Source of the DNA: Seonamhaeicola sp. S2-3
GTDB taxonomy: Bacteria; Bacteroidota; Bacteroidia; Flavobacteriales; Flavobacteriaceae
NCBI RefSeq assembly: GCF_001971785.1
Contig: NZ_CP019389.1
Coordinates: forward strand, 2,925,001 to 2,989,000
Direction of reading: 5' to 3'
DNA: 64,000 nt
Shown: positions 44,138-52,893 of the stretch, piece by piece
Position numbering within the stretch: position 1 is the first letter of the stretch
Layout: every line of letters starts with the position of its first letter
Notes under the pieces: model-generated
What the model saw: only the letters and a program-made list of their open reading frames with translations
What the model was told of the DNA's origin: nothing
Databases searched by the model: none
Made by a program: the position numbers and the translations under genes

Positions 44138-44575
44138 ATGATTATAAAAACCTTTGATGCCTTTTCAAGGCTATCAATAATTGATATTAATAGTATCACA
44201 AACTTTATATACGATAATTCTGGAACATTTAAAGATTCTAAAAGTGCCATACTAAAGTCTATTAAGTATGCAGCTAAAGAACTACCTGGTTTAGGCGGTT
44301 ACGTGTTTGTTATGGAAGATAGAAATGAAATTCTAGGAGCTGTTGTAGTAAACAGAACCGGTATGAATGAATACCTCTCAGAAAACATATTAGTGTATTT
44401 AGCTGTAAAAAAAGGTTTTAGAAAAAAAGGAATTGCCAAAAAACTAATTAAACATACCATAAAGTATTGTAAAGGAGATATAGCAATACATATTAATAAA
44501 GACAATCCTGTAATAGGCTTATTTGAAAATCAAGGTTTTAAAGCAAGAAATATAGAAATGCGATTAGAGCGATAA
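44138..44575 (+). CDS. GNAT family N-acetyltransferase
   Basis: 145 residues. Acetyl-CoA loop in VKKGFRKKGIAKKLIKHTI (R/Q-x-x-G-x-G/A pattern) and the C-terminal NPVIGLFENQGFKARNIEMRL. Similar GNAT genes, beginning IIKTFDAFSRLSIIDINSIT, stand in front of arginine/proline biosynthesis clusters in Flavobacteriaceae; here proC and proB follow after one small gene. Substrate not known; acetylation of an amino acid or of glutamate for arginine synthesis is a guess. Confidence 0.8.
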   Translation: MIIKTFDAFSRLSIIDINSITNFIYDNSGTFKDSKSAILKSIKYAAKELPGLGGYVFVMEDRNEILGAVVVNRTGMNEYLSENILVYLAVKKGFRKKGIAKKLIKHTIKYCKGDIAIHINKDNPVIGLFENQGFKARNIEMRLER

Positions 44576-44589
44576 TCAAATTAAACAAC

Positions 44590-44781
44590 ATGAAAATTTT
44601 AAAAGTAAAAAGAAAAACAACTTACGAAAAAAGATACACAGTAAAAATGGGAGAATTAACTACAAAGGTTACCTACATAAAAAAGTACTTTTTGGGTTTA
44701 CCCATAAAAACATTACATAAATACAGAGAAACATACTATGGAGAAGTTAAAGATTGTAATGATATCATGCTATTCATCTAA
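44590..44781 (+). CDS. Small hypothetical protein (63 aa)
   Basis: 63 residues, basic and beta-rich (KVKRKTTYEKRYTVKMGELT, KYFLGLPIKTLHKYRETYYG), ending in an acidic/hydrophobic tail. No signal peptide or metal motif. It starts 14 bases after the GNAT stop and ends 25 bases before proC, so it is in the operon. Strand pattern and position make it a likely real gene; I do not recognise its family. Confidence 0.6.
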   Translation: MKILKVKRKTTYEKRYTVKMGELTTKVTYIKKYFLGLPIKTLHKYRETYYGEVKDCNDIMLFI

Positions 44782-44806
44782 ATATAAATCAAACTAAATA
44801 AAACAC

Positions 44807-45613
44807 ATGAAAGTACTAGTAATTGGCGCAGGTAATATGGGACTTACCTATGCAGAAGGAATGTCTAAATCAAAACTTTTAAAAAAGAAAAATATAATGG
44901 TTTTAGATAAGTCTGAAGAAAAACTAGAAGTATTAAACAAAATTGCACATTTTGATGCATTTGATGCTTTAGAAGACTGCGTACCCGAAGCTGATATAAT
45001 ATTTATAGCAGTAAAACCTTATCATGCCGAAGAGGTATTTAAAGCCATTAAAGGGTTAGTAAAACCACAGCAAATTATTATTTCAATTATGGCAGGAGTA
45101 TCTATTTCAAGAATTAACGAGATAACTGGCTTAAAAAAAATTGTTAGAGCAATGCCAAATTTACCAGCAAAAATAGGCAAGGGGTTAACCTCTTATGTAG
45201 CGTCTAATGATGTGTCTCGAATAGAACTACTAACAGTAGAAAGCCTCTTAGATACCACAGGAAAGTCTATAAAAGTATCTAATGAGGAGCTAATAGATGC
45301 ATCAACAGGTATTTCTGGTAGCGGACCAGCTTATGTGTTTTATTTTATGCAAAGCATGATGGAGGCGGCACTACAAATGGGATTTTCAAAAAACGATTCT
45401 ACTGTTTTAGTAAGTCAAACTTTTACAGGTGCTGTAGAACTATTTAATCAGTCTAATTTATCACCAAATTCTTGGATGGAGCGTGTGGCATCAAAAGGTG
45501 GTACAACACGGGCGGCATTAGATTCTATGGACGATAATAACCTAAATGAATTAATAAAAGAAGCTGCTTTTGCTGCATTTAATCGTGCAATTGAATTAGG
45601 AAAAGAATATTAA
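44807..45613 (+). CDS. proC: Pyrroline-5-carboxylate reductase
   Basis: 268 residues, standard length. N-terminal NAD(P) fold VIGAGNMGLTYAEGM, the FIAVKPYHAEEV segment, RAMPNLPAKIGKG, and the C-terminal signature SGSGPAYVFYFMQSMMEAAL. Catalyses the last step of proline synthesis. One base separates it from proB. Confidence 0.95.
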   Translation: MKVLVIGAGNMGLTYAEGMSKSKLLKKKNIMVLDKSEEKLEVLNKIAHFDAFDALEDCVPEADIIFIAVKPYHAEEVFKAIKGLVKPQQIIISIMAGVSISRINEITGLKKIVRAMPNLPAKIGKGLTSYVASNDVSRIELLTVESLLDTTGKSIKVSNEELIDASTGISGSGPAYVFYFMQSMMEAALQMGFSKNDSTVLVSQTFTGAVELFNQSNLSPNSWMERVASKGGTTRAALDSMDDNNLNELIKEAAFAAFNRAIELGKEY

Positions 45614-45614
45614 A

Positions 45615-46385
45615 ATGTATAAAGAAAAAATAGTTATTAAAGTTGGTACTAATGTAATGACCAACAAAGACAACCGAATTGTTAGACCTGTTTTAAATGG
45701 TTTAGTTAGGCAAATAGCAGCACTTTATGAACGTGATATTATGACAATTTTAGTGTCTTCGGGTTCTGTTATAGCAGGTAAAGAAGTTTTAGGAAAATCT
45801 AAAATAGAAGATAAAACACAAAGACGTCAGGTTTATTCAGCTATTGGTCAACCCCGAATGATGCGACTTTATTATAATATTTTTCATGATTATGGAATGA
45901 AATGTGCCCAAGTTTTACCAACAAAAAGAGATTTTAGCCCCGGAATTCATAGACAAAATATGATTAATTGTTGCGAAGGTTTACTAGCAGAAGGTGTTAT
46001 TCCTATTGCTAATGAAGATGATGCTGTTTCTGTAACTATGTCTATGTTTTCAGATAACGATGAATTAGCTAGTTTAATAGCGCAACTTATAAATGCTGAT
46101 AAACTTATTATTTTAACTGATATAGACGGTGTTTACACTGGTCATCCAGAAGAAGAAGATAGTAATTTAATAAAGAATGTTGAACCAAATGAAGATTTAG
46201 ATAAATACATTAAAGAAAGTAATAAAGCTGAAGGCGAAGGTAGAGGAGGTATGGGCTCTAAATTAGATTATGCACAACAAACGGCAGCAAATAACATCCC
46301 TACTTTTATAGCAAATGGAAAAGAAGAAAATACTATAATAGATATTATTGAAGGTAAATCTGTAGGAACTAAAGTGTCTTTTTAA
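45615..46385 (+). CDS. proB: Glutamate 5-kinase without PUA domain
   Basis: 256 residues: only the amino acid kinase domain (VIKVGTNVMTNKDN, SSGSVIAGKEVL, NEDDAVSV, LTDIDGVYTGHP, GGMGSKLDYAQ). The C-terminal PUA domain of the E. coli enzyme (367 residues) is missing, as in many Bacteroidota. It makes glutamyl-5-phosphate, first step of proline synthesis. The next enzyme, ProA, is not adjacent: a terminator and an opposite gene follow. Confidence 0.93.
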   Translation: MYKEKIVIKVGTNVMTNKDNRIVRPVLNGLVRQIAALYERDIMTILVSSGSVIAGKEVLGKSKIEDKTQRRQVYSAIGQPRMMRLYYNIFHDYGMKCAQVLPTKRDFSPGIHRQNMINCCEGLLAEGVIPIANEDDAVSVTMSMFSDNDELASLIAQLINADKLIILTDIDGVYTGHPEEEDSNLIKNVEPNEDLDKYIKESNKAEGEGRGGMGSKLDYAQQTAANNIPTFIANGKEENTIIDIIEGKSVGTKVSF

Positions 46386-46416
46386 ACCTAACACACTTGG
46401 TGAGATAATACCACAA

Positions 46417-46453
46417 AAATTAAAGAGCTTTTAATAAAGCTCTTTAATTTTTT
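46417..46453. terminator. Bidirectional terminator between proB and the DUF349 gene
   Basis: AAATTAAAGAGCTT (46417-46430) and AAGCTCTTTAATTT (46437-46450) form a perfect 14-bp stem with a six-base loop and T-runs on both strands. The stop codon of the minus-strand DUF349 gene lies in the loop (46431-46433), so both transcripts end here. Confidence 0.9.
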
Positions 46454-48455
46454 GTAGTTTAATTTTCCAAAGTTTTAAAGATTCTTTGTGAGCTTTTATA
46501 TTGTTACGTACTTCTTTTACTAAAGGGTTATCATCATCAACATTAGTAAAAAACTGTAAATTATTTTCAAGTTGATTTATTTCGCCTTTAACTTCGTCTA
46601 TCTTTTTTCTAATAAAAGCACGTTCATTGTCTAAGTTTCTGGTATCTTCAGGATTGTTAAGAGTGTCAAGTTTGTTTTCAAACTTAATCATTTCTATTTC
46701 ATTTTTATCCATATCTAAACCAGAAAGTAATGTATCAATGGTTTTTTCAAATTTACCTTCAATGTAGCGTTTATCATTAGGTACTCTACCTAAAGATTTC
46801 CATTGGTTAATTTGGTCTTTTATGGTTTTAATATTTTCCTCTTTATCGCCTTTAAGTTTTATTGTTTTTAAATTGTTAAGAAGTTCGCTCTTTTTATTAA
46901 AAGCTTCAATGTTTTCTTTATTGGCGGCATTTCTGGTAGCGTGTAATCTATCAAAATAATGATTGCAGGCATTTTTAAATTGTTTCCAAATTTTGTCGCT
47001 ATCTTTTCTAGGTACATGACCAATTTTTTTCCAATCGCTTTGAATTTTTTTCATCAAAGGGGTTATGGTTTCAAAATCGTCACTATCTTTATTATCTTCA
47101 GCTACCTTAATTAAATCGAGTTTTTTCTGAAGATTGGTATATTGTTCTTTCTTTAAATTTTTATAAAAGGCATTCTTTTTTCTATTAAATTTTCTAACAG
47201 ATTCTTTGAATTTAGCCCAAGTACTTTCATTAACTTTAATGGGTACTTTGCCTGCGTTAAAGAAATCATTTCTTAAGCTTTCAACTTCTTTAATTTTCTT
47301 TTGCCAAGCATTGTGAGTATTAGCATCTTCTTGGTTGGTTATTGCTTCAATTTTAGCAATAATTTCAAGCTTTTTTTCAAGGTTTTTTTCGTAAACTTTA
47401 TCAAGTTCTTTAAAGTATGCTTGACGCTTATCATTAATTATTTTGGTGGCCGCTTTAAATTTTTCCCAGATAACTTCTCTGTGTTCTTTTGCAACCGGAC
47501 CAAGCTCTTCTTTCCACATTTTGTGTAACTCCTGAAGTTCTCTAAAGGCACGCAATACATTGTCGTCTTTTGCCAATTCTTCGGCTCGCTCAATAATTTT
47601 TAGTTTCTTGTCAAGGTTATGTTTAAAATCTAGATCGCGTAAATCTCTGTTTAAATGCAGAAAATCATAAAAACGTTCTACATGATGGTGATAACTATTC
47701 CAAGCATTGTTGTATTTATCTCTAGGAATAGGTCCTGTGTTACGCCATTCTTCTTGAAGTTCTTTAAAATGCTTGTAGGTGGTATTTATATTTTCTTCAA
47801 CGTTAATTAAACCTTTTAACTCTTCAATAATTTTAAGTTTTTTGGCTAAATTATCTTTGAGAGTTTTTTCTATATTTTGATAATGTTCGTTAAGTTTTTT
47901 ACGATAATTTCTATAAGCTTCTTTGTATCTTTTTTGAACGGGAGATGCGTAGTAAAAGTCTATTTCATGGCCCCCATTATTTATAAATTCCTCTTTCTTT
48001 TCATCTACTAAAGCTTGAAATTTAGTTTTAAAAACACCATTAATTTTATCGACGTGTGATTTAATGGCTTGAACTTTTTCATTTTTTAGAAGTTTTTCTA
48101 ACTCTATAGCTAAAGCTTCTAAAGACATAGAATCATAGTCTTTTACTTCAATGGTATGGCGCTCTTTGTTGCCTTCATCTTCAGCGTCTTCTGCATTAGA
48201 TTCTTCTATTTCATTGATAACTTCATCGTCTGATTTATCTGTAGATTCGAAACTTTTTTCTTCTTTATCAGACTCAATATTAGTTTTATCAACCACTTGA
48301 TTATCTGAAACGTCAGCTTCAGGGGTTGGTTTTTCATCTGTTTGTGCTTCAGAAGATTCTAACGATTTATTAGTATCTAAATCACTAGCGTTTACGTTTA
48401 AATTACTTTTATCAGTGTTTTCTGTGTTCTGCAGTTTGTTATTATCATCAGACAT
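46431..48455 (-). CDS. DUF349 repeat protein
   Basis: 674 residues. An acidic, disordered N-terminus of ~110 residues (ESDKEEKSFESTDKSDDEVI) precedes four to five DUF349 repeats of ~75 residues, each with a W-x(3-4)-G-x-V/I-P-x(5)-W-x-x-F core (e.g. EWRNTGPIPRDKYNNAW, DWKKIGHVPRKDSDKIW), ending in a coiled coil. Highly charged, cytoplasmic. DUF349 proteins are common in Bacteroidota; no firm function is known. Monocistronic. Confidence 0.85.
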   Translation of the reverse strand: MSDDNNKLQNTENTDKSNLNVNASDLDTNKSLESSEAQTDEKPTPEADVSDNQVVDKTNIESDKEEKSFESTDKSDDEVINEIEESNAEDAEDEGNKERHTIEVKDYDSMSLEALAIELEKLLKNEKVQAIKSHVDKINGVFKTKFQALVDEKKEEFINNGGHEIDFYYASPVQKRYKEAYRNYRKKLNEHYQNIEKTLKDNLAKKLKIIEELKGLINVEENINTTYKHFKELQEEWRNTGPIPRDKYNNAWNSYHHHVERFYDFLHLNRDLRDLDFKHNLDKKLKIIERAEELAKDDNVLRAFRELQELHKMWKEELGPVAKEHREVIWEKFKAATKIINDKRQAYFKELDKVYEKNLEKKLEIIAKIEAITNQEDANTHNAWQKKIKEVESLRNDFFNAGKVPIKVNESTWAKFKESVRKFNRKKNAFYKNLKKEQYTNLQKKLDLIKVAEDNKDSDDFETITPLMKKIQSDWKKIGHVPRKDSDKIWKQFKNACNHYFDRLHATRNAANKENIEAFNKKSELLNNLKTIKLKGDKEENIKTIKDQINQWKSLGRVPNDKRYIEGKFEKTIDTLLSGLDMDKNEIEMIKFENKLDTLNNPEDTRNLDNERAFIRKKIDEVKGEINQLENNLQFFTNVDDDNPLVKEVRNNIKAHKESLKLWKIKLQKIKELY

Positions 48456-48630
48456 TTTATAAAAATGTTAAGGTTCAAAAAAAATTGTTAAGTTTCTAAA
48501 GATACTAACAACTAAATTGATTTACAAAGTTTAGAATGCCGATTTAATGTTTGTGAATAATTTTTTGTTTTTATTGTTGCGTTTTAAGCTAAAATATTTG
48601 AATTATTTGGGCATAATTAAAACGTATATT

Positions 48631-49371
48631 TTATTTTAAATTCCAGATAGCCCAAGCTTTTTCGGCTTGTAATTCTAACATTTTTAAACCATTAATAGTG
48701 GTAGCACCTTTTTCTTTACCATGTTTTAAAAAAGTAGATTCTTCTGGGTTGTAAATCAAATCAAATAAAATGTGTTTGTTAGTTATTCCGTTGTACGGAA
48801 TGTTAGGGCATTCTTCAATATTAGGAAAAGTACCTAAAGGAGTGCAATTTATTATTACTGTATTATTTTTAATATCCTCTGTTGTTAGTGTTTGATAGGT
48901 AAAACCAACACCTTGAGATTGTTTTCTTGATACATACTGAAAACTTATTCCTAGCTTTTTTAAGCTGTAAGCAATGGCTTTACTAGCACCTCCTGTTCCT
49001 AAAATTAAGGCTTTTTTATGATGCGATTTCAGGTGAGGCTCAATAGATTTTTTAAATCCATAATAATCTGTGTTATAGCCAACTAATTTTCCCTTTTTTG
49101 TTACTTTAATTGTGTTTACAGCACCTATTTTGGCAGCTTTTTTATTTATTTTATCTAGAAAAGGTATAACTACTTCTTTATAAGGAATAGTTACATTCAT
49201 GCCTTTTAAATTTTTAGTGTTTTTTATAATTGAAGGAAACAAATCTATAGATTCAATATCAAAATTCTCATAAGTTGTATTGGTTATTTGTTCTTTTTCA
49301 AACTTAGATTTAAAGTAAGTTCTTGAAAATGAATAAGCAATGTTTTTTCCTAAAAGTCCTAATTTATTCAT
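48631..49371 (-). CDS. aroE: Shikimate dehydrogenase
   Basis: 246 residues. Substrate site SFSRTYF and NVTIPYKE (with the catalytic Lys), GAVNTIK, nucleotide-binding GTGGASKAIAYSL, and the C-terminal NGLKMLELQAEKAWAIW. It reduces 3-dehydroshikimate with NADPH in the aromatic amino acid pathway. Shorter than the E. coli enzyme (272) but typical for the phylum. Its start overlaps the stop of the upstream DUF368 gene by four bases. Confidence 0.93.
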   Translation of the reverse strand: MNKLGLLGKNIAYSFSRTYFKSKFEKEQITNTTYENFDIESIDLFPSIIKNTKNLKGMNVTIPYKEVVIPFLDKINKKAAKIGAVNTIKVTKKGKLVGYNTDYYGFKKSIEPHLKSHHKKALILGTGGASKAIAYSLKKLGISFQYVSRKQSQGVGFTYQTLTTEDIKNNTVIINCTPLGTFPNIEECPNIPYNGITNKHILFDLIYNPEESTFLKHGKEKGATTINGLKMLELQAEKAWAIWNLK

Positions 49372-50387
49372 TGTTTAATTTTTCTTGTTTTTTGTCCGTA
49401 CCATTCTAATGCCAGTACAATAAATATACCTATTAAAATAAAGCCTATAGCTAAAAAAGTATCGCCTTCTAATTTGGGTAGAAATCTTTGGTAGTTTTCT
49501 ACAATTTTTTCACCACTAGAATCAAAAACAAAAGAACCGTCTGAGTTAGTTTGAAAAACAGTTCTTTTCCAAGGCCATACTACCCCTAAAGAGCCTATAA
49601 TAAAACCAGTTAACAGTGAAAGTGTAATGTTTCTAAAGTGTTTTAAAACATAATTTAATATATGAGAAAATGTTACTAAACCAGTTACAGAGCCTAAAGT
49701 AAATACGGCTAAAACCTTTAGCATTCTAATTCTTTCTGCGTTATCAATAAATGAAAAATCGCCAGATATCACGTCAAAAATAGTATCGTATAATGCATTA
49801 ACAGAGTCTACCAAAAGTAATACATAATTTCCCATTAAGATTAAGATAAATGAGCCGGAAAAACCAGGTAGAGTCATACCAGAAACGCTTATCATTCCGC
49901 AGAAAAAAACAAAAAGGAGATTGTCATTCTCTTTTGCTGGGGCTAAAAAACTAATGCTAACTCCTATAATAATGCCTATTGCAAGCGCAATATATGCTTT
50001 AGTACACCATCCTTCAAAATCTTTACTTATGTAATAAATAGATCCAATTATCATCCCGAAGAACACGCTCCAAACATATAACTCATAATGAAGTATGAGG
50101 TAGTCTAATAATTTAGAAACACTAAAGTAGCTAATAATCATTCCAGAAAACAAAAGACTAATAAACACTCCATTTATGTACCGAAAAAAGCTTTTAAAGC
50201 GTCCGTTTATTAAAAGTTTAAAAGCTTTGCCATTAAATTTTTGGAGCGAATAAATAAATTCTTCATAAAAACCTGCAACAAAAGCTACTACACCTCCGGA
50301 TACACCTGGAACTTTATTAGCAGCTCCCATACCTAGTCCTTTTAAAACTAGAAAAATTTTATCTGTAAATGTTCTAGTACCTTGCAT
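49368..50387 (-). CDS. DUF368 membrane protein (PopT-type polyprenyl-phosphate translocase), copy 2
   Basis: 339 residues with about eight membrane helices. DUF368 hallmarks: GLGMGAANKVPGVSGGVVAF at the N-terminus and GMTLPGFSGSFILILMGNY in the inverted second half, i.e. the same P-G-x-S-G motif twice. The family was shown to move undecaprenyl phosphate back across the membrane (PopT). It shares a base with the end of the other DUF368 gene, which precedes it. The sequence between the two copies is clearly divergent, so they may differ in substrate or regulation. Confidence 0.85.
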   Translation of the reverse strand: MQGTRTFTDKIFLVLKGLGMGAANKVPGVSGGVVAFVAGFYEEFIYSLQKFNGKAFKLLINGRFKSFFRYINGVFISLLFSGMIISYFSVSKLLDYLILHYELYVWSVFFGMIIGSIYYISKDFEGWCTKAYIALAIGIIIGVSISFLAPAKENDNLLFVFFCGMISVSGMTLPGFSGSFILILMGNYVLLLVDSVNALYDTIFDVISGDFSFIDNAERIRMLKVLAVFTLGSVTGLVTFSHILNYVLKHFRNITLSLLTGFIIGSLGVVWPWKRTVFQTNSDGSFVFDSSGEKIVENYQRFLPKLEGDTFLAIGFILIGIFIVLALEWYGQKTRKIKQ

Positions 50388-51310
50388 TACTGTTTTTTAG
50401 ATCCAAGTTTTTCAAGAATAAAAATAGTTGCAAATCCTATAATCATTAAAACTATGGCTAAGGCTAATTGGTTATTTCCTTCAAAAGAAAATGGAGAAAT
50501 ACTTTTTTCTAAGAAAGCAATTTGTTCTCCTTTTGAATTGGTTCTAAACGATAAGGTTTCTTTCCAAGGCCAAATTTTGTTTAATGAACCAATAATAAAG
50601 CCAGTTAAAATAGCTAATGTAAGATTATGATAGTTTTTAAACAACCATTTTAAAAGTTTAGAAAAAGAAAGCAACCCAACTACAGCACCAATGCCAACAA
50701 TTAAAATTGTTTTGTAATCTTTGTTGTTTAGGGCTTCTAAAACAGGTTGGTATGCTCCTAATAAAACCAAGATAAAAGCTCCAGATATGCCGGGTAAAAT
50801 CATAGCACAAATAGCTAAAGCGCCCGCTAAAAACATAAACCAGTAACCAGAACTAGATGCGCTTAACGAAGGAATAGATGTGATATAATAAGCTACAAAT
50901 GCTCCAACAATTAAACCTATTATTGTGATGAGTCGCCATTTTTTTATTTGTTTTCCAATAAAAATAATACTAGCTAAAACCAGACCAAAAAAGAAAGACC
51001 AAATTAATATTGGGTGGTTATGTATAGCCCACTCTAAACCTTTAGCAAGAGATAAAACACTAATACCAATACCTATAAAAAGGGCTAATAAGAAATTGCC
51101 ATTTAATTGGTTCCAAGTAGATTTTAATCCATCATTTTTTAGGGTTTTAAATAAAGAGAAGCTAATGTTGTTAAGTGAAGTTATTAGTTCTTCATAAATG
51201 CCAGAAATAAAAGCTATAGTTCCGCCAGATACACCAGGTACCACATCGGCAGCTCCCATGGCTAATCCTTTTAGAGATATTACAAAATAATCAATAAAAC
51301 GTCTTTGCAT
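50387..51310 (-). CDS. DUF368 membrane protein (PopT-type polyprenyl-phosphate translocase), copy 1
   Basis: 307 residues, first gene of the pair. GLAMGAADVVPGVSGGTIAF and AMILPGISGAFILVLLGAYQ are the two half-repeats with the P-G-x-S-G motif; closer to the family consensus than copy 2. Predicted inner membrane carrier for recycling of undecaprenyl phosphate after peptidoglycan or O-antigen synthesis. A possible -7 box TACCTTTG lies at 51335-51342 on the same strand. Confidence 0.87.
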   Translation of the reverse strand: MQRRFIDYFVISLKGLAMGAADVVPGVSGGTIAFISGIYEELITSLNNISFSLFKTLKNDGLKSTWNQLNGNFLLALFIGIGISVLSLAKGLEWAIHNHPILIWSFFFGLVLASIIFIGKQIKKWRLITIIGLIVGAFVAYYITSIPSLSASSSGYWFMFLAGALAICAMILPGISGAFILVLLGAYQPVLEALNNKDYKTILIVGIGAVVGLLSFSKLLKWLFKNYHNLTLAILTGFIIGSLNKIWPWKETLSFRTNSKGEQIAFLEKSISPFSFEGNNQLALAIVLMIIGFATIFILEKLGSKKQ

Positions 51311-51366
51311 AGTTTAATCTTTTTGCACAAAAATCAAAGGTATGCAATTTAAGTCAACGTTTTAAA

Positions 51367-52755
51367 CTATAAGTTTTGTTTTAGCAGGTTTTTTACAAGT
51401 ATTTTATTAGAAATTGAAGGGAATAACTCTTCTAAAATAAAAGAAAACTCACCGTTATGACTGATAGCATTTTTTAGGTGAAATTCTCCTTTTCTTATTT
51501 CATTTTTTAGAAAAAATAAACCAGCCAATCTAAATTCTAATTCGGCATTTTCTGGATAAAATTCAATGGCTTGTTCAAAATTTTTAATGGCAGCCTCTGG
51601 TTCTCCTAATTTAATAAGTAAATCGCCTCTTGATAGCCAAGTATTTAATTCGTAATTACCAAGATCTAAAGCTTTTTTAAAACCTCTTTCGGCCTCTTCA
51701 TATAAGTTTAGCCTTTGGTTTATTTGGGCATATAGTTTCCAGTAATTTACGTTTTCAGAATCAATATTTATAGCTTTATTAATGTAGTATAATGCCTTTT
51801 GGTAATTTCTATTTTTGTTGTAAAATTTAGTAATGGCAATCCAGCCTTTGTCTAAAAGTGGGTCTTCATGTACTGTTTTGTAATAGTATTGTACGGCTAG
51901 TTCTTTGTTGTTTAATTTTTCATAACAGGCGCCAATTCGTAATAGGGCAAATGACGTTGGGTCATCTAATTTTAAAGAAATGCTATAGCTTTCAATAGCA
52001 TCTTCATATCGTTTTAAAGCTTCTAAAACTTTTCCTTTTTCTAGGTAGGCGCCTACAAAAGTGTCATCGGATATAATGGCAAAATCAAATGCAGCAAGGG
52101 CTTTTTGATAATTTTTTAAAAGCATGTATTGTTTTCCTAATTGATGCCATGCAACTTCACAATAAGGGTTTTTATCTAAGAATGCATTTAAGTATGAAAT
52201 AGCCTCTTCATTTTGGTTTAAAAACTCAAAGCAGTAAATAACATTATAAAGTGCAGAATAATCTTGAAGATCTGCTTCTAAACATTTCATGAAATAATTT
52301 TTGGCATTTTCATATTCATCAAGAAAAAGATATTCCATTCCTATTAAAGAGTACAAATCAACTACATCATCGGTTAATTCTAAGGCTCTTTTTAGTACAT
52401 CAATAGCTTGTTGATGTTCATCTCTTTTAGATAGCACATTGGCTTTTTGAATGTAGATTTCTTCGTTTTTGGGATCTAGACTATAAAGTTCATTAAGTAA
52501 ATTATCAGCCTCTATTAGTTTGTCTTCAAAAACAAAAACTTCCACTTTAAAAAGTTTTAAGTTAATAGAGGAGGGATGTTGATCTAGCCCCAGTTTAATG
52601 GCTTTTTTGGCGAGTGCAATTTTTCCTTGATTAAGATAATAATGGATGATGTTTTCGAATTCTTCAGAATCGAAGAACAAAATATGATTTGTTTTTAACA
52701 TCGATTCAAACTTAGTGAGAGGTAAATTGTTGTTGTCGTTATGACTAAACTCCAT
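51367..52755 (-). CDS. Tetratricopeptide repeat protein
   Basis: 462 residues from the ATG at 52755; a GTG six bases upstream is in frame but has no advantage. Ten or more TPR units fill the protein from about residue 40 to 440 (for example AIDVLKRALELTDDVVDLYS, ALAAFDFAIISDDTFVGAYL). No signal peptide or membrane segment, so a cytoplasmic scaffold. Partner unknown. It lies 56 bases upstream of DUF368 copy 1's stop-to-start border in the same direction; operon membership is possible. Confidence 0.85.
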   Translation of the reverse strand: MEFSHNDNNNLPLTKFESMLKTNHILFFDSEEFENIIHYYLNQGKIALAKKAIKLGLDQHPSSINLKLFKVEVFVFEDKLIEADNLLNELYSLDPKNEEIYIQKANVLSKRDEHQQAIDVLKRALELTDDVVDLYSLIGMEYLFLDEYENAKNYFMKCLEADLQDYSALYNVIYCFEFLNQNEEAISYLNAFLDKNPYCEVAWHQLGKQYMLLKNYQKALAAFDFAIISDDTFVGAYLEKGKVLEALKRYEDAIESYSISLKLDDPTSFALLRIGACYEKLNNKELAVQYYYKTVHEDPLLDKGWIAITKFYNKNRNYQKALYYINKAINIDSENVNYWKLYAQINQRLNLYEEAERGFKKALDLGNYELNTWLSRGDLLIKLGEPEAAIKNFEQAIEFYPENAELEFRLAGLFFLKNEIRKGEFHLKNAISHNGEFSFILEELFPSISNKILVKNLLKQNL

Positions 52756-52893
52756 AAGCACATTTGTAAGGTTCCACTAGAATAAATTTAAGTTTCTATT
52801 TGTTTTGTTTTACTGGATTTTGTAAATGTTTTTAACAAAGTAATGAACAGGTATGACGTAACTTTGCTTTTTTTGTTTTTATTATTTTGATTT

